Positions 9,603 through 19,017 of a DNA stretch of 64,000 nt are shown piece after piece. The translations under genes and the position numbers were made by a program. The DNA comes from Acinetobacter sp. S54 (GTDB lineage Bacteria > Pseudomonadota > Gammaproteobacteria > Pseudomonadales > Moraxellaceae). A model generated the notes under the pieces. It saw only the letters and a program-made list of their open reading frames with translations, searched no databases and had not been told where the DNA came from. Each line of letters starts with the position of its first letter. The first letter of the stretch is position 1. The stretch is from NCBI RefSeq assembly GCF_016624945.1, contig NZ_JACVUI010000009.1, positions 1-64,000 on the forward strand, in the 5' to 3' direction.

Positions 9603-10172
9603 ATGAATATTGCACTGATCATGGCGATTCCTGATGAATCCAAAAGTTTATTTGAGCAGGCGGGTATTACTGTCCACTACAGCGGTATTGGTAAAGTGAA
9701 TGCTGCATTTACTGCATTTGATATTATTCAAAAAACGGGTTGTGATGTGCTTTTGAATTTGGGTAGTGCAGGCAGTTCAGTTTTTGATGCACATACATTA
9801 GTTGAAGTGAGTCAAGTGGTACAACGTGATATGGATGTTTCCCCGTTAGGCTTTGCAATTGGCACAACACCTTTAGATCAAGAGTTTCCCGCTACCATTG
9901 TCCTTGAACCATTTTTCTCAGAATTGCCCCAAGGTGTTTGTGGTACAGGGGATTCCTTTGAAACGGGAGCGCCAAAACTTGCCTGTGAGATGGTGGATAT
10001 GGAAGCTTATGCGATTGCCAAAGTTTGTAAAAAATTAGGTGTTCGCTGCATTTCAGTGAAATATATTACCGATGGAGCCAATGATACGGCGCATTTGGAC
10101 TGGGAGGCTAATTTGCTATTAGGCGCACAAAAATTATTGGCTTTATATCAACAGCATTTTTTGAAAAATTAG
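9603..10172 (+). CDS. Nucleosidase of the MTA/SAH nucleosidase family
   Basis: The 189-residue protein resembles 5'-methylthioadenosine/S-adenosylhomocysteine nucleosidase (Mtn). Seen are the N-terminal ALIMAIPDE strand, YSGIGKVNAAFTAFD, NLGSAGS, and the family's nucleoside/ribose segment EMVDMEAYAIAKVC followed by VKYITDGAN with the catalytic aspartate. It is shorter than E. coli Mtn (232 residues), with a compact middle. It should hydrolyse an adenine-containing thionucleoside, but specificity is uncertain. It lies 70 bases before rutD on the same strand, so the two may be co-transcribed. Confidence 0.8.
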   Translation: MNIALIMAIPDESKSLFEQAGITVHYSGIGKVNAAFTAFDIIQKTGCDVLLNLGSAGSSVFDAHTLVEVSQVVQRDMDVSPLGFAIGTTPLDQEFPATIVLEPFFSELPQGVCGTGDSFETGAPKLACEMVDMEAYAIAKVCKKLGVRCISVKYITDGANDTAHLDWEANLLLGAQKLLALYQQHFLKN

Positions 10173-10242
10173 TTACTGGCTGCCAAGAAAGGCATAAATC
10201 TTGCTGGTTGATAGAAATATTAATTTTACCAAACGGTTTAAA

Positions 10243-11037
10243 ATGAACTATCAGCTTTATCCAGCGTTAAATGAAAGTCAGGAATATGTGGTTTTTTCTT
10301 CGGGTTTGGGAGGGCACGGTCAGTTTTGGCAGCCACAGATTGCTGCATTTCAGCAAACGTACCATGTTTTGATTTATGATCATGAAGGCTGTCATGCAGA
10401 TAGTCGCTTATTGCCAGAGTCTTATTCCTTTGGTGATTTGGCTGAGCAAATTAAAAATCTACTACTTCAACTTAATATTCATCGGTTTCATTTTATTGGT
10501 CATGCGATTGGTGGATTTATTGGAATAGAATTGATGCAGTTGCTTGATGCATCTGAACTCGATATGCAAAGTTTAACTGTCATTAATGGCTGGGCAGATT
10601 TAGATCCCCATACTTTAAAATGTTTCCAAACCCGACTGGCTTTACTGGAACACGCAGGTATTGCTGCCTATGTGGCTGCACAAGCATTATTTTTATATCC
10701 GCCAAGCTGGATTTCTCAATACTACCTCGATATTGAACAACAAGAACAAAAACAGCAACGGGACTTTCCACCGATTCAAAATGTTATTCGACGTATAGCT
10801 GCATTAATGCATTTTCAAATTACACCTGAGCATTTGGCCAAACTTGCTCAACGGCCTGTGCTGTTGATTGCGAATCAGGATGATATGTTGGTGCCCTATC
10901 ATCAGAGTTTAAAGTTTTGGAAATTAGTACCCCAAGCGCACTTATATTTGATGGCTGAGGGAGGGCATGCTTCAACTGTGACTCAAACACCCTTAATCAA
11001 TCATCAGATTTTAAAATTTTTACACCAGAGCCGATGA
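10243..11037 (+). CDS. rutD: Pyrimidine utilisation protein D (alpha/beta hydrolase)
   Basis: RutD speeds removal of 3-aminoacrylate/carbamate in the Rut uracil pathway. The protein matches the family along its length: SSGLGGHGQFWQPQ, YDHEGCH, FIGHAIGGFIGIEL, NGWADLDPHTLKCFQTR, ALFLYPPSWIS, and a late GGHAS. The nucleophile elbow reads GHAIG with Ala where most hydrolases have Ser, as I recall for E. coli RutD, so this is a family trait and not damage. ATG 10243 (264 residues) is preferred to a TTG 14 codons upstream. Unlike E. coli, it is not inside rutABCDEFG but sits on the other side of rutR. Confidence 0.88.
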   Translation: MNYQLYPALNESQEYVVFSSGLGGHGQFWQPQIAAFQQTYHVLIYDHEGCHADSRLLPESYSFGDLAEQIKNLLLQLNIHRFHFIGHAIGGFIGIELMQLLDASELDMQSLTVINGWADLDPHTLKCFQTRLALLEHAGIAAYVAAQALFLYPPSWISQYYLDIEQQEQKQQRDFPPIQNVIRRIAALMHFQITPEHLAKLAQRPVLLIANQDDMLVPYHQSLKFWKLVPQAHLYLMAEGGHASTVTQTPLINHQILKFLHQSR

Positions 11038-11076
11038 ATTAAACAGCATGTAAACGCTAAATGGATTGAATTTTGG

Positions 11077-11098
11077 CGACCATAGGCAACTATGGTCG
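11077..11098. terminator. Hairpin between convergent rutD and rutR
   Basis: An 8-bp inverted repeat (CGACCATA at 11077-11084 with TATGGTCG at 11091-11098, six-base loop) lies between the convergent genes. No strong T-run follows on either strand, so terminator function is only suggested by position. Confidence 0.4.
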
Positions 11099-11132
11099 TA
11101 AGCCATATAAAGAATTAAATCTCTAAACAAAG

Positions 11133-11753
11133 TTAAAGGCGAGGTAAAACGCCATAAAGAATCATATGCACCGTATGTTCAATGGCGCGTTGTTGCATAC
11201 TTCGATTGCGAAGAGTCTTTCCTGTGACCATTTCCATCTGGATACTAAAATCTGCATAGTTTTGAGTAATTGCCCAGATATTTAAAATTAAGAGTTCAGG
11301 ATCAATATCAGCAGAAATTTTGCCTTGTTCCTGCCAAGTCTGAATAACTTTGGCTTTGCGCTTAAATAGTTTTTTTAGAGGCCCTTTCAAAATTTCCAAA
11401 ATATGTGGCGCACCTTGAATAATTTCTAGGGCAAACAGTTTAGAGGCTTTGGGTTGAGTACGCGACACTTCTATTTTTTGAATGAGATAATGTGCCAATG
11501 CTTCAGTAGGTTCAAGTTCAGCTTCTAGTGTTTGCAATGGTGCAAGCCATTTTTGTAGAACTGTAGTAAGAACCTCGACATAAAGCGCCTCTTTATTTTC
11601 ATAATAATAGAAAATATTGGATTTATGCATATTTGCCAGTTGAGCAATTTCATCTAGGCTCGCCCCACTAAAACCGTAAGTTGAAAAGACATCCAGCGCA
11701 GCACTGAGCAACTGATTTCGTTTTTGTGTACTCTTTTTTTGTTCCATTGGCAT
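11133..11753 (-). CDS. rutR: TetR-family regulator of pyrimidine use
   Basis: RutR represses the rut operon and is released by uracil in E. coli. The 206-residue protein has the TetR helix-turn-helix at about residues 15-60 (ALDVFSTYGFSGASLDEIA, HKSNIFYYYENKEALY) and a C-terminal half with the RutR-type VSRTQPKASKLFALEI and NIWAITQNYADF, where the latter contains the ligand-pocket WAxTQxYADF signature. ATG 11753 is preferred over GTG 11807, which would add an 18-residue tail not expected in the family. It is divergent from rutA, and a RutR-like palindrome lies in the gap. Confidence 0.9.
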   Translation of the reverse strand: MPMEQKKSTQKRNQLLSAALDVFSTYGFSGASLDEIAQLANMHKSNIFYYYENKEALYVEVLTTVLQKWLAPLQTLEAELEPTEALAHYLIQKIEVSRTQPKASKLFALEIIQGAPHILEILKGPLKKLFKRKAKVIQTWQEQGKISADIDPELLILNIWAITQNYADFSIQMEMVTGKTLRNRSMQQRAIEHTVHMILYGVLPRL

Positions 11754-12009
11754 AACTAGTCTAGACGGTTCTGATGAATTGTAAGGTAAACCGCATGATT
11801 TGTGCACAGCATAAGGTTATTTTTCTGTCTGAGAAGAAAAAATAAGTGCTTCATCTTACGGAAGTTGTTTGAAATTCCAGCATCTTTTTGTTCAAAAAGC
11901 AAACAAATTATATAAATTTTAGTCAAATGATTTGGCTGTTGTATTTCAATTTCTTTTGCACGTTATTGATCCTGTTTTCACCTAAATAGTGCATTGTTGT
12001 GCGCCATAA

Positions 12010-12027
12010 TTTTACTAAATGGTAAAA
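12010..12027. promoter_or_regulatory. Candidate RutR operator
   Basis: TTTTACTA-AA-TGGTAAAA is an inverted repeat with one mismatch. Its geometry matches the E. coli RutR box TTGACCA-nn-TGGTCAA (7-8 base arms, two-base spacer, TGG right arm). It lies 56 bases upstream of the sigma-54-like element. Confidence 0.55.
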
Positions 12028-12082
12028 ACAAATTAACCATATGTTTTATGTAAGTATTTATTAAATATTAATAAAATAAAGT

Positions 12083-12098
12083 TGGCATAATGTATGCA
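12083..12098 (+). promoter_or_regulatory. Sigma-54-type promoter of the rut operon
   Basis: TGGCATAATGTATGCA fits the sigma-54 consensus TGGCAYRN4TTGCW, with the invariant GG and GC at the correct 10-base separation and one off-consensus base before GC. Transcription would begin around 12110, leaving a leader of roughly 90 bases. E. coli rut is under NtrC/sigma-54 control, which supports the call. Confidence 0.65.
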
Positions 12099-12200
12099 TT
12101 GGAAAATAATAAGAAATGGCCATTCTTGAAAATTAAATAATGAGTTTTAGGTAGTGCTCATGTAGTCCATGAATTACATCTTCCCAAGAGGATCGACCAG

Positions 12201-13310
12201 ATGAAAATAGGTGTTTTTTGTCCAATCGGAAACAATGGCTGGCTGCTTTCAGAAAATGCGCCTCAATATATGCCGACCTTTGAACTTAATAAACAAATCG
12301 TACAACGCGCTGAACATTATGGTTTCGATTTTGCACTTTCCATGATCAAGTTACGTGGTTTTGGTGGGAAAACTGAATTTTGGGATCATAACCTCGAAAC
12401 TTTTACGTTGATGGCGGGATTAGCTGCGGTCACAAGCAAGATTAAAATTTATGCCACTGCTGCAACACTGGTAATGCCACCCGCTATTGTGGCGCGAATG
12501 GCTTCGACCATTGATTCGATCTCAAATGGGCGTTTTGGTCTAAATGTAGTAACAGGTTGGCAAGCCCCTGAATATAGTCAGATGGGCATGTGGCCAGGGG
12601 ATGAATATTTCGCTAAGCGTTATGAATACTTGTCTGAATACGTTCAAATTTTGAGAGAACTTTGGGCGACAGGGAAATCGGACTTTAAAGGTGAACATTT
12701 CCAGATGGAAGACTGTCGTGTTAGTCCTAAACCGCAGGCTGACATGAAGATTATCTGTGCAGGGCAATCTGATACAGGGCTTGAGTTTTCAGCGCAACAT
12801 GCTGACTATAATTTTGTATTTGGGAAAGGACTAAATACTCCAACAGCCTATGCCGATATTAATGATCGTTTAAAACACTTTACTGAACAAACTGGGCGTG
12901 ATGTGCAGACCTATGTTTTGTTTATGGTGATTGCGGCCGAAACTGATGCTGAAGCCATGGCGAAATGGCAAAGCTATAACGACGGTGCCGATATGGAAGC
13001 GATTAACTGGTTGATGAATCAGGGCGGTAAAGATACCAAATCGGGTACAGATACCAATATTCGCCAAATGGCATCCAGCGTTTCTCCAGTCAATATCAAC
13101 ATGGGGACTTTAGTAGGTTCCTATGCAAAAGTTGCCGCAATGTTGGATGAAATTGCCGAGATTCAGGGTACGGAAGGCATTCTATTGACCTTTGATGATT
13201 TCTTGCAAGGTGTAGAAGATTTTGGTGAGCGTATTCAGCCTCTGATGCAATCACGACAAAGCACTGTTGCTGAATATCAAATGCTTACCCCATTGGAGAA
13301 AAGCGCATGA
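12201..13310 (+). CDS. rutA: Pyrimidine oxygenase RutA
   Basis: RutA is a flavin-dependent monooxygenase that opens the uracil ring at N3-C4 to give ureidoacrylate peracid/ureidoacrylate, using FMNH2 from RutF. The 369-residue protein is a luciferase-like TIM barrel beginning [18 protein letters not shown], with [31 protein letters not shown] and [16 protein letters not shown], all typical of RutA. Length matches E. coli (382 with alternative start). It is the first gene of the operon, with a clear ribosome-binding site, and overlaps rutB by four bases. Confidence 0.95.
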   Translation: MKIGVFCPIGNNGWLLSENAPQYMPTFELNKQIVQRAEHYGFDFALSMIKLRGFGGKTEFWDHNLETFTLMAGLAAVTSKIKIYATAATLVMPPAIVARMASTIDSISNGRFGLNVVTGWQAPEYSQMGMWPGDEYFAKRYEYLSEYVQILRELWATGKSDFKGEHFQMEDCRVSPKPQADMKIICAGQSDTGLEFSAQHADYNFVFGKGLNTPTAYADINDRLKHFTEQTGRDVQTYVLFMVIAAETDAEAMAKWQSYNDGADMEAINWLMNQGGKDTKSGTDTNIRQMASSVSPVNINMGTLVGSYAKVAAMLDEIAEIQGTEGILLTFDDFLQGVEDFGERIQPLMQSRQSTVAEYQMLTPLEKSA

Positions 13311-14044
13311 GTATGGTGATTGCAGATTTTACCGAACGTGCAGGTACAGGACGTATCTTAAAAGCAGAACCGGAAGCGATTCAACTTGCACCAGAACAAA
13401 CCGCATTGATCGTGATTGATATGCAAAATGCTTATACCTCATTAGGCGGTTATCTGGATTTGGCAGGTTTTGATGTCTCTAAAACTAAGCCTGTTGTAGA
13501 AAATATTCAAAAAGCCGTATCAGCAGCACATGCAGCAGGCATCCAGGTGATTTATTTTAAAAATGGCTGGGACAGTCAGTATGTTGAGGCGGGTGGCGCA
13601 GGATCCCCTAATTTTCATAAATCCAATGCCCTAAAAACCATGCGCAATCAACCCGAACTGCAAGGTAAATTACTGGCGAAAGGTGGCTGGGATTTTGAGC
13701 TAATTGATGAATTACAGCCAACAAGTCAAGACATTGTCATTGAAAAGCCACGCTATAGCGGTTTCTTTAATACTGCGCTCGATAGCATGTTACGCGCTCG
13801 TGGGATTCGCAATCTGGTATTCGTTGGTATTGCGACAAATGTTTGTGTGGAGTCGACTTTGCGAGATGGCTTCTTCCTCGAATATTTCGGTGTAGCACTG
13901 GATGATGCATGTTATCAGGCAGGCCCGCCCGAAATGCATACTGCTAGCATGTACAACATTAAAACTTTTTTTGGCTGGGTGTCCGATACGCAAAGTTTTG
14001 TTGAGAGCTTTCCTCCATCCCAAATTATGGCCAAATCTGCATAG
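13307..14044 (+). CDS. rutB: Ureidoacrylate amidohydrolase RutB
   Basis: RutB is a cysteine hydrolase of the isochorismatase fold that splits ureidoacrylate into carbamate and aminoacrylate. The 245-residue protein has the Asp-Lys-Cys triad in place: VIDMQNAY (Asp), [11 protein letters not shown] (Lys) and [15 protein letters not shown] (Cys). Its start overlaps the rutA stop (ATGA), so translation is coupled. Length agrees with the E. coli enzyme (230-240). Confidence 0.94.
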   Translation: MSMVIADFTERAGTGRILKAEPEAIQLAPEQTALIVIDMQNAYTSLGGYLDLAGFDVSKTKPVVENIQKAVSAAHAAGIQVIYFKNGWDSQYVEAGGAGSPNFHKSNALKTMRNQPELQGKLLAKGGWDFELIDELQPTSQDIVIEKPRYSGFFNTALDSMLRARGIRNLVFVGIATNVCVESTLRDGFFLEYFGVALDDACYQAGPPEMHTASMYNIKTFFGWVSDTQSFVESFPPSQIMAKSA

Positions 14045-14053
14045 GAGTACGAC

Positions 14054-14434
14054 ATGCCAAAGCAAATTATTTTACCCGCAGGTACTCCACCCCCTTTAGC
14101 ACCTTATGTGCCTGCTACCAAAGCCGATAATATCGTGTACGTCTCTGGAATTTTGGCTTTTGATGAAAATAACAATGTGGTGCATGTGGGTGATGCTGCT
14201 GCACAGACACGTCACGTGTTGGAAACCATTAAAGGGATTTTGGCCAACGCAGGAGGCAGTTTAAAAGATGTCACTTTTAACCATATTTTTTTACGAGACT
14301 GGGCCGATTACACCGCGATAAATGAGGTTTATGCGGAGTATTTTCCTGAACAGCGTCCAGCACGTTATTGCATTCAAGTGGGGTTGGTCAAACCTGAGGC
14401 ATTGGTTGAAATCGCCTCAGTAGCGCATGTCTAA
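14054..14434 (+). CDS. rutC: Aminoacrylate deaminase-like protein RutC
   Basis: The 126-residue protein belongs to the RidA/YjgF family and acts on 3-aminoacrylate in the Rut pathway, giving malonic semialdehyde. Seen are [19 protein letters not shown] at the start, the family's [19 protein letters not shown] helix, and [20 protein letters not shown] with the conserved ligand-binding Arg near residue 106. It begins nine bases after rutB with a GGAG ribosome-binding site. Confidence 0.93.
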   Translation: MPKQIILPAGTPPPLAPYVPATKADNIVYVSGILAFDENNNVVHVGDAAAQTRHVLETIKGILANAGGSLKDVTFNHIFLRDWADYTAINEVYAEYFPEQRPARYCIQVGLVKPEALVEIASVAHV

Positions 14435-14517
14435 GCCAAACTGAAAACCAAATTTAGGCTGTTAAACATCATAAATTATACCTCATCACTTTGAAGGTCT
14501 TGAGGTGGAGATAAGCA

Positions 14518-15084
14518 ATGACCGCATTAATACAAACTCCAAATCAGCTGAAAAGCTTACTTGAGCAAATCACTCCGTCCAATCGCTTTACCAGTATGCA
14601 GGTTGATCAACACATCTTTCGGCAGGGTATGTCGAATTTGGGAGCTGCGGTAAATGTAATTACTACGGATGGTATGGCAGGAAAATCAGGTTTTACCGCA
14701 TCTGCGGTGTGTAGCGTGACAGATAGTCCACCGACTTTATTGGTGTGTTTAAATCGCGCTGCTTCGGTATTTGAAACCTTTCAGAAGAATCAGGTGCTCT
14801 GTGTCAACACATTGGCTGCGCATCAGGCAACTCTCTCCAATATTTTTGGAGGTAAAACCCCCATGGACGAACGGTTTACTTATGGAACATGGCAAACACT
14901 GGCTACACAAGCGCCTGTTCTGGAAGATGCACTGGTGTCTTTTGATTGTGAAGTGGTGCAAAGCCTGTCTGTAGGGAGCCATGACGTTTTTTTCTGTCAA
15001 GTTAAAGCGATTCAATACGGGCAGGGGCAAAACCCACTCATGTATTTTAACCGTAATTATTGTGAACCCCATTATGTAGCTTAA
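14518..15084 (+). CDS. rutF: Flavin reductase RutF
   Basis: RutF reduces FMN with NADH to supply RutA. The 188-residue protein has the flavin-reductase-like split barrel: [39 protein letters not shown] with the FMN-contacting segment, and [19 protein letters not shown]. It follows rutC by 83 bases, the largest gap within the operon, and directly takes the place where E. coli has rutD and rutE before rutF. Confidence 0.92.
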   Translation: MTALIQTPNQLKSLLEQITPSNRFTSMQVDQHIFRQGMSNLGAAVNVITTDGMAGKSGFTASAVCSVTDSPPTLLVCLNRAASVFETFQKNQVLCVNTLAAHQATLSNIFGGKTPMDERFTYGTWQTLATQAPVLEDALVSFDCEVVQSLSVGSHDVFFCQVKAIQYGQGQNPLMYFNRNYCEPHYVA

Positions 15085-15113
15085 ATCTCATGTTGAAATG
15101 AGGAGAAATAGCG

Positions 15114-16478
15114 ATGTCGAGTCAAGAACCGTGGTTTGTCAAATTTAAACCTTATCAAGGAAATCTGGATCAAAATCCTGTCCAGATTGATGAATATCTT
15201 CCCGCTGGAAAAAGTGTGGTTTTAGGTCTGCAACATGCCTTTGCCATGTTTGGGGCAACAGTGCTGGCGCCGTTATTGATGGGTTTTGATCCGAATTTGA
15301 CGATTTTTATTACAGGGTTTGGCACCATTTTATTTTTTTTGATTACCGGAGGACGCTTACCGAGCTATCTGGGTTCAAGTTTTGCTTTTATTGCGGCTGT
15401 TGCTGCGGCAACAGGCTATAACGGCATCGGTGCTAACCCGAATCTGGCTTTGGCGTTGGGAGGGACTGTCGTCTGTGGTTTGATATATGCTGCTATTGGC
15501 GTGATCGTCATGCGTACCGGAACAGCGTGGATTGAAAAGTTGATGCCTCCAATTGTCACAGGAGTCATCGTGATGATTATTGGCTTAAATCTCGCACCAG
15601 TCACGATTAAAGGGGTTTCTGGCAATGGCTTTGATACATGGATGGCCGTTTTAACCATTTTATGTATTAGTGCTGTGGCTGTATTTACCCGTGGTATGGT
15701 TCGTCGTTTGTTGTTACTGGTTGGTTTGTGTGTTGCCTATTTGGCTTATTTTCTATTTGCCAATGTATTTGGCTGGGGAAAACCGATTGATTTCACACCT
15801 ATTGCACAGGCCGCATGGTTGGGTTTGCCGACTTTTCATACGCCCGTCTTTGAAACTAAGGCCATTTTGTTGATTGCGCCAGTTGCATTGATTTTAGTTG
15901 CAGAAAACCTGGGTCATTTTAAAGCTGTGTCAGCAATGACTGGCCGAAATTTATCGCCGTATATGGGACGTGGTTTTTTTGCTGATGGCGTATGTACGAC
16001 TATGTCTGCCTCTATTGGAGGAACAGGAATGACCACTTATGCCGAAAACATTGGCGTGATGGCAGTGACCAAGGTTTATTCCACTACAGTATTTGTCGTT
16101 GCTGGCTTATTTGCAATTTTGCTTGGTCTTTCACCGAAATTTGGTGCAGTCATTCATACGATTCCTGTAGCTCTTTTGGGGGGTGCATCGATTGTTGTAT
16201 TTGGTTTGATTACAGTTGCAGGAGCTAAAATCTGGATCGATCATAAAGTAGATTTTAGTCAGAACAGCACCCTGATTATTGCTGCAGTAAGCCTAATTAT
16301 GGGTGCAGGGAATTTTAGTTTACATATTGGTTCATTTGATTTGGGAGGAATTGGCACGGCTACTCTAGCTGCAATTGTCCTAAATTTACTGTTGAATCGT
16401 GATAAAACGATGCTTAATCAGACTGATTCTACAGAGCACAATGATAAAAATATCCAACCGCTCAGTCCGCAGTCTTAA
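15114..16478 (+). CDS. rutG: Uracil permease of the NCS2 family
   Basis: RutG imports uracil across the inner membrane. The 454-residue protein has the 12-14 membrane segments of NCS2 carriers: GLQHAFAMFGATVLAPLLMG at the first helices, GSSFAFIAA, and the substrate-site helix sequence ENLGHFKAVSAMTGRNLSPY followed by GGTGMTTYAENIGVMAVTKV. The hydrophilic C-tail is short. It starts 29 bases after rutF with a GAGGAG ribosome-binding site. Confidence 0.93.
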   Translation: MSSQEPWFVKFKPYQGNLDQNPVQIDEYLPAGKSVVLGLQHAFAMFGATVLAPLLMGFDPNLTIFITGFGTILFFLITGGRLPSYLGSSFAFIAAVAAATGYNGIGANPNLALALGGTVVCGLIYAAIGVIVMRTGTAWIEKLMPPIVTGVIVMIIGLNLAPVTIKGVSGNGFDTWMAVLTILCISAVAVFTRGMVRRLLLLVGLCVAYLAYFLFANVFGWGKPIDFTPIAQAAWLGLPTFHTPVFETKAILLIAPVALILVAENLGHFKAVSAMTGRNLSPYMGRGFFADGVCTTMSASIGGTGMTTYAENIGVMAVTKVYSTTVFVVAGLFAILLGLSPKFGAVIHTIPVALLGGASIVVFGLITVAGAKIWIDHKVDFSQNSTLIIAAVSLIMGAGNFSLHIGSFDLGGIGTATLAAIVLNLLLNRDKTMLNQTDSTEHNDKNIQPLSPQS

Positions 16479-16493
16479 GGAGTAGGTTTGGTG

Positions 16494-17360
16494 ATGAGAA
16501 TTGGATTTATAGGATTAGGGGCAATGGGATGGCATATGGCAGGGCATTTGACTCAGCTGGATGCCACAGTAATGGTGTGGAATCGAACGAAAAGTAAAGC
16601 TGAGGCACATGCAGCACAATTTGGAACAGTCTCAGTTGATTTAGACTTACTTGTGCAAGCCGACTTTATTTTTTCGTGTCTCCCAACAAGTTCAGAAGTA
16701 GAAGCAATACTCTCTGCACATCCACCAAAATCTGGCAGTATCTGGATTGACTGTACCAGTGGTATTCCCTTTTCTGCACAACAATTAAGTCAATCTTTGA
16801 AACGACAAGGTGTGGAATTTTTAGATGCGCCAGTTTCAGGACAAACCATTGGTGCTGAAAATGCGACATTAACTGTAATGGTTGGCGGTCACCAACCTGC
16901 CTTTGAGCGGGCCAGACCTGTGATTCAGGCATTTGCAGGAGTAATTGAGCATGTTGGAGAGAGTGGGTCTGGTTTCGCGGTTAAAGCGGTGAATAATATT
17001 TTGATGGCAGCTAATCTTTGGGCTTTAAGTGAAGGATTATCGGTTCTCAAAGTTCGTGGGGTCAGTTTAGATGCTGCTTTGGCTTGTATTAATCATTCCA
17101 GTGGTAAAAGTAGTATGTCTGAAACGGTGATGCCGCAAAAAATCATGAGTCGTTGTTTTAATAAAACGTTTGCACTTAATTTATTGCAAAAAGATATTGG
17201 AATAGCACTTGATCTGATCGCGGAGACGGGACAGCAGGGAAGTTTATTGCATTGTGTACAACAGCTGTATAATCAAATAGATCGGCAAACAGCCGAGCAC
17301 ATCGATTTTTCAGCTGCAATTCAGATGTTGGAGCAATACAACCAAGTGCTGCTCAATTAA
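16494..17360 (+). CDS. 3-hydroxyisobutyrate dehydrogenase-like reductase in the rut operon
   Basis: The 288-residue protein is a beta-hydroxyacid dehydrogenase. It has the N-terminal nucleotide site GFIGLGAMGWHMAGHL, the substrate motif DAPVSGQTIGAENATLTVMVGG, and the catalytic-lysine helix GFAVKAVNNILMAANLWALSE. No rutE-type nitroreductase is present in the operon, and the pathway needs an enzyme that reduces malonic semialdehyde to 3-hydroxypropionate. This family can do that chemistry, so that role is inferred from context. It follows rutG by about 15 bases with AAGGAG at 16477-16482. Starts at TTG 16488 or GTG 16491 are also possible. Confidence 0.8.
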   Translation: MRIGFIGLGAMGWHMAGHLTQLDATVMVWNRTKSKAEAHAAQFGTVSVDLDLLVQADFIFSCLPTSSEVEAILSAHPPKSGSIWIDCTSGIPFSAQQLSQSLKRQGVEFLDAPVSGQTIGAENATLTVMVGGHQPAFERARPVIQAFAGVIEHVGESGSGFAVKAVNNILMAANLWALSEGLSVLKVRGVSLDAALACINHSSGKSSMSETVMPQKIMSRCFNKTFALNLLQKDIGIALDLIAETGQQGSLLHCVQQLYNQIDRQTAEHIDFSAAIQMLEQYNQVLLN

Positions 17361-17369
17361 AAATGGATA

Positions 17370-17390
17370 AAAGCCGCAGATTGCGGCTTT
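17370..17390. terminator. Terminator shared by the rut operon and ssuB
   Basis: A 9-bp perfect stem, AAAGCCGCA (17370-17378) with TGCGGCTTT (17382-17390), lies between the rut operon and the convergent ssu operon. An A/T-rich tract follows on both strands. Confidence 0.75.
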
Positions 17391-17392
17391 AT

Positions 17393-18196
17393 TTAAGTGG
17401 CTAAGACGGCTTCTAATACACGCTGTTCCAGCTCTGCAAATTCAGCGCCCTTCTTGCGTGGTCGTGGAAGATCGACTTCAAAACTATGTGCAATGTGACC
17501 TTTATCCAGCAAAATAATTTTATCAGCTAATTGCACTGCTTCACTGACATCATGCGTCACCAAAATAGCGGTAAAACCTTGCTCTTTCCACAAACGTTCA
17601 ATCAGGTTTTGCATTTCCAGACGAGTCAGAGCATCGAGTGCACCCAACGGTTCATCCAGCAATAATATACGTGGTGAATGTGAAAGTGCGCGCGCCAAAG
17701 CAGTACGTTGTCGTTGACCACCTGACAGTTGTGACGGCCATTGTCCTGCTTTATCTTTTAGGCCTACTTTTTCCAATAACTGTTCAGCAATATCACGTTT
17801 ATCTTTGGCTAGTCCTAATTGTGCATTTTGTAAAATACTTTTCCAAGGCAATAGACGTGGATCCTGAAACATGACCCGAATATCATCACTGGTAATTCCT
17901 TCACGGAAATGTCGTGCCGATTTAAATTTAATCTCCCCATAACTTGGCTGTTCGAGATCAGCAATCAGGCGTAATAGAGTACTTTTACCACAACCACTGC
18001 GACCGACGATAGCAACAAACTCTCCGGGCTGAATATGTAGATCAAGATCTTCTAAAACTTTAACCTGCCCATAAAACTTATGCAGTTGTTCAATAATAAT
18101 TTCGGCACCAATTGGTACATCTCCAACTTGAACAGGCTGTTCTATATGCACGTTAGTCAGTTCATCTTGATATAAAGGTAAATTTAAATTGGTCAT
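17393..18196 (-). CDS. ssuB: Alkanesulfonate ABC transporter ATPase
   Basis: SsuB powers import of aliphatic sulfonates. The 267-residue ABC protein shows Walker [11 protein letters not shown]-loop [12 protein letters not shown], signature [15 protein letters not shown] and Walker [13 protein letters not shown], with the switch His in [10 protein letters not shown]. The [11 protein letters not shown]-loop form is typical of SsuB/TauB-type ATPases. ATG 18196 is preferred over TTG 18202. It is the last gene of the ssu operon, 17 bases after ssuC. Confidence 0.92.
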   Translation of the reverse strand: MTNLNLPLYQDELTNVHIEQPVQVGDVPIGAEIIIEQLHKFYGQVKVLEDLDLHIQPGEFVAIVGRSGCGKSTLLRLIADLEQPSYGEIKFKSARHFREGITSDDIRVMFQDPRLLPWKSILQNAQLGLAKDKRDIAEQLLEKVGLKDKAGQWPSQLSGGQRQRTALARALSHSPRILLLDEPLGALDALTRLEMQNLIERLWKEQGFTAILVTHDVSEAVQLADKIILLDKGHIAHSFEVDLPRPRKKGAEFAELEQRVLEAVLAT

Positions 18197-18213
18197 GATC
18201 AAAGCCCTCGAAT

Positions 18214-19017
18214 TTATTGTTGATAGCCTGCATGCCAGCGCAATAAATAGCGCTCAAGGCCCTGAGCCAGAACATCGGCAAGTTTGCCCAATAAGGCGTA
18301 AAGTAAAATACCGACTAACACCACATCGGTTTGTAAGAATTCTCTGGCATTCATGGTCATATAGCCGATGCCTGATTGTGCCGAAATAGTTTCAGCAACA
18401 ATAAGTAGTACCCAAACCAGACCAAGAGCAAAGCGTAAACCGACCAAAATTGAAGGCATTGCGCCCGGTAGAATGATTTCTTTATAGAGTTGCCAGCGGT
18501 TTAAACCATAGCTTTTACCCATTTCAATCAACTGTGGATCGACCGAGCGAATACCATGATACGTATTGATATAAATAGGAAAAAATACCCCGACTGCTAC
18601 AAGAAACAGTTTTGCTGTTTCATCGATTCCAAACCAGAGGATTACTAAGGGAATCAGCGCGAGTGCAGGAATATTACGAATCATTTGCAAGGTCGTGTCG
18701 AGCAAGGTTGATGCAGTTTTTGATGAACCATTGAGTAGACCTAAAAATAGCCCTAATCCTCCACCGACCAAGAGGCCGAGCAATGCTCGACCTGCACTGA
18801 CCTTAACATGATGCCAGAGTTCTCCACTGACTAATAAATGCCAGAAGGCGCTTACAACCGCAGTGGGGGCTGGCAAGACTCGACTTTGCAGTAAGCCTGT
18901 GGTTGATGCAAGCTGCCAAATGATAACCAGTGCGATTGGAAACAACCAAGGAAGGCTGCGTTTAAAAATCGCAGCTGTTCCACGTGAAACAATAGAAGAG
19001 GCGGTATTTACACTCAT
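18214..19017 (-). CDS. ssuC: Alkanesulfonate ABC transporter permease
   Basis: The 267-residue inner-membrane protein has about six hydrophobic segments and the ATPase-coupling segment near [29 protein letters not shown] (seen in shorter pieces: [16 protein letters not shown]), which is the EAA motif of sulfonate/taurine permeases. It overlaps ssuD by four bases and precedes ssuB. It should form the channel of the SsuABC importer. Confidence 0.92.
   Translation of the reverse strand: MSVNTASSIVSRGTAAIFKRSLPWLFPIALVIIWQLASTTGLLQSRVLPAPTAVVSAFWHLLVSGELWHHVKVSAGRALLGLLVGGGLGLFLGLLNGSSKTASTLLDTTLQMIRNIPALALIPLVILWFGIDETAKLFLVAVGVFFPIYINTYHGIRSVDPQLIEMGKSYGLNRWQLYKEIILPGAMPSILVGLRFALGLVWVLLIVAETISAQSGIGYMTMNAREFLQTDVVLVGILLYALLGKLADVLAQGLERYLLRWHAGYQQ

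Larger units (their letters stand above)
11754..12200. other. rutR-rutA intergenic control region
   Basis: No gene is seen in this 447-base gap between the divergent rutR and rutA. It contains a RutR-like palindrome (12010-12027) and a sigma-54-like promoter (12083-12098), listed separately. A ribosome-binding site AAGAGGA lies about ten bases before the rutA ATG. Confidence 0.7.

Noticed and set aside
10243..11037. RutD as an inactivated hydrolase because the nucleophile elbow is GHAIG
   Set aside because: I recall the same Ala in E. coli RutD, so it is normal for this family.
11754..11807. 18-residue extension of rutR from GTG
   Set aside because: RutR proteins do not have this tail and the ATG at 11753 fits better.
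12083..12098. Reading the element as a sigma-70 -35 box (TTGGCA)
   Set aside because: No matching -10 hexamer lies at 16-18 bases, whereas the GG/GC spacing fits sigma-54.
13790..14065. 91-codon frame antisense to rutB
   Set aside because: Same reason: opposite a clear gene, with no independent support.
14749..15072. 107-codon frame antisense to rutF
   Set aside because: Shadow of the rutF coding strand; its sequence shows no family resemblance.
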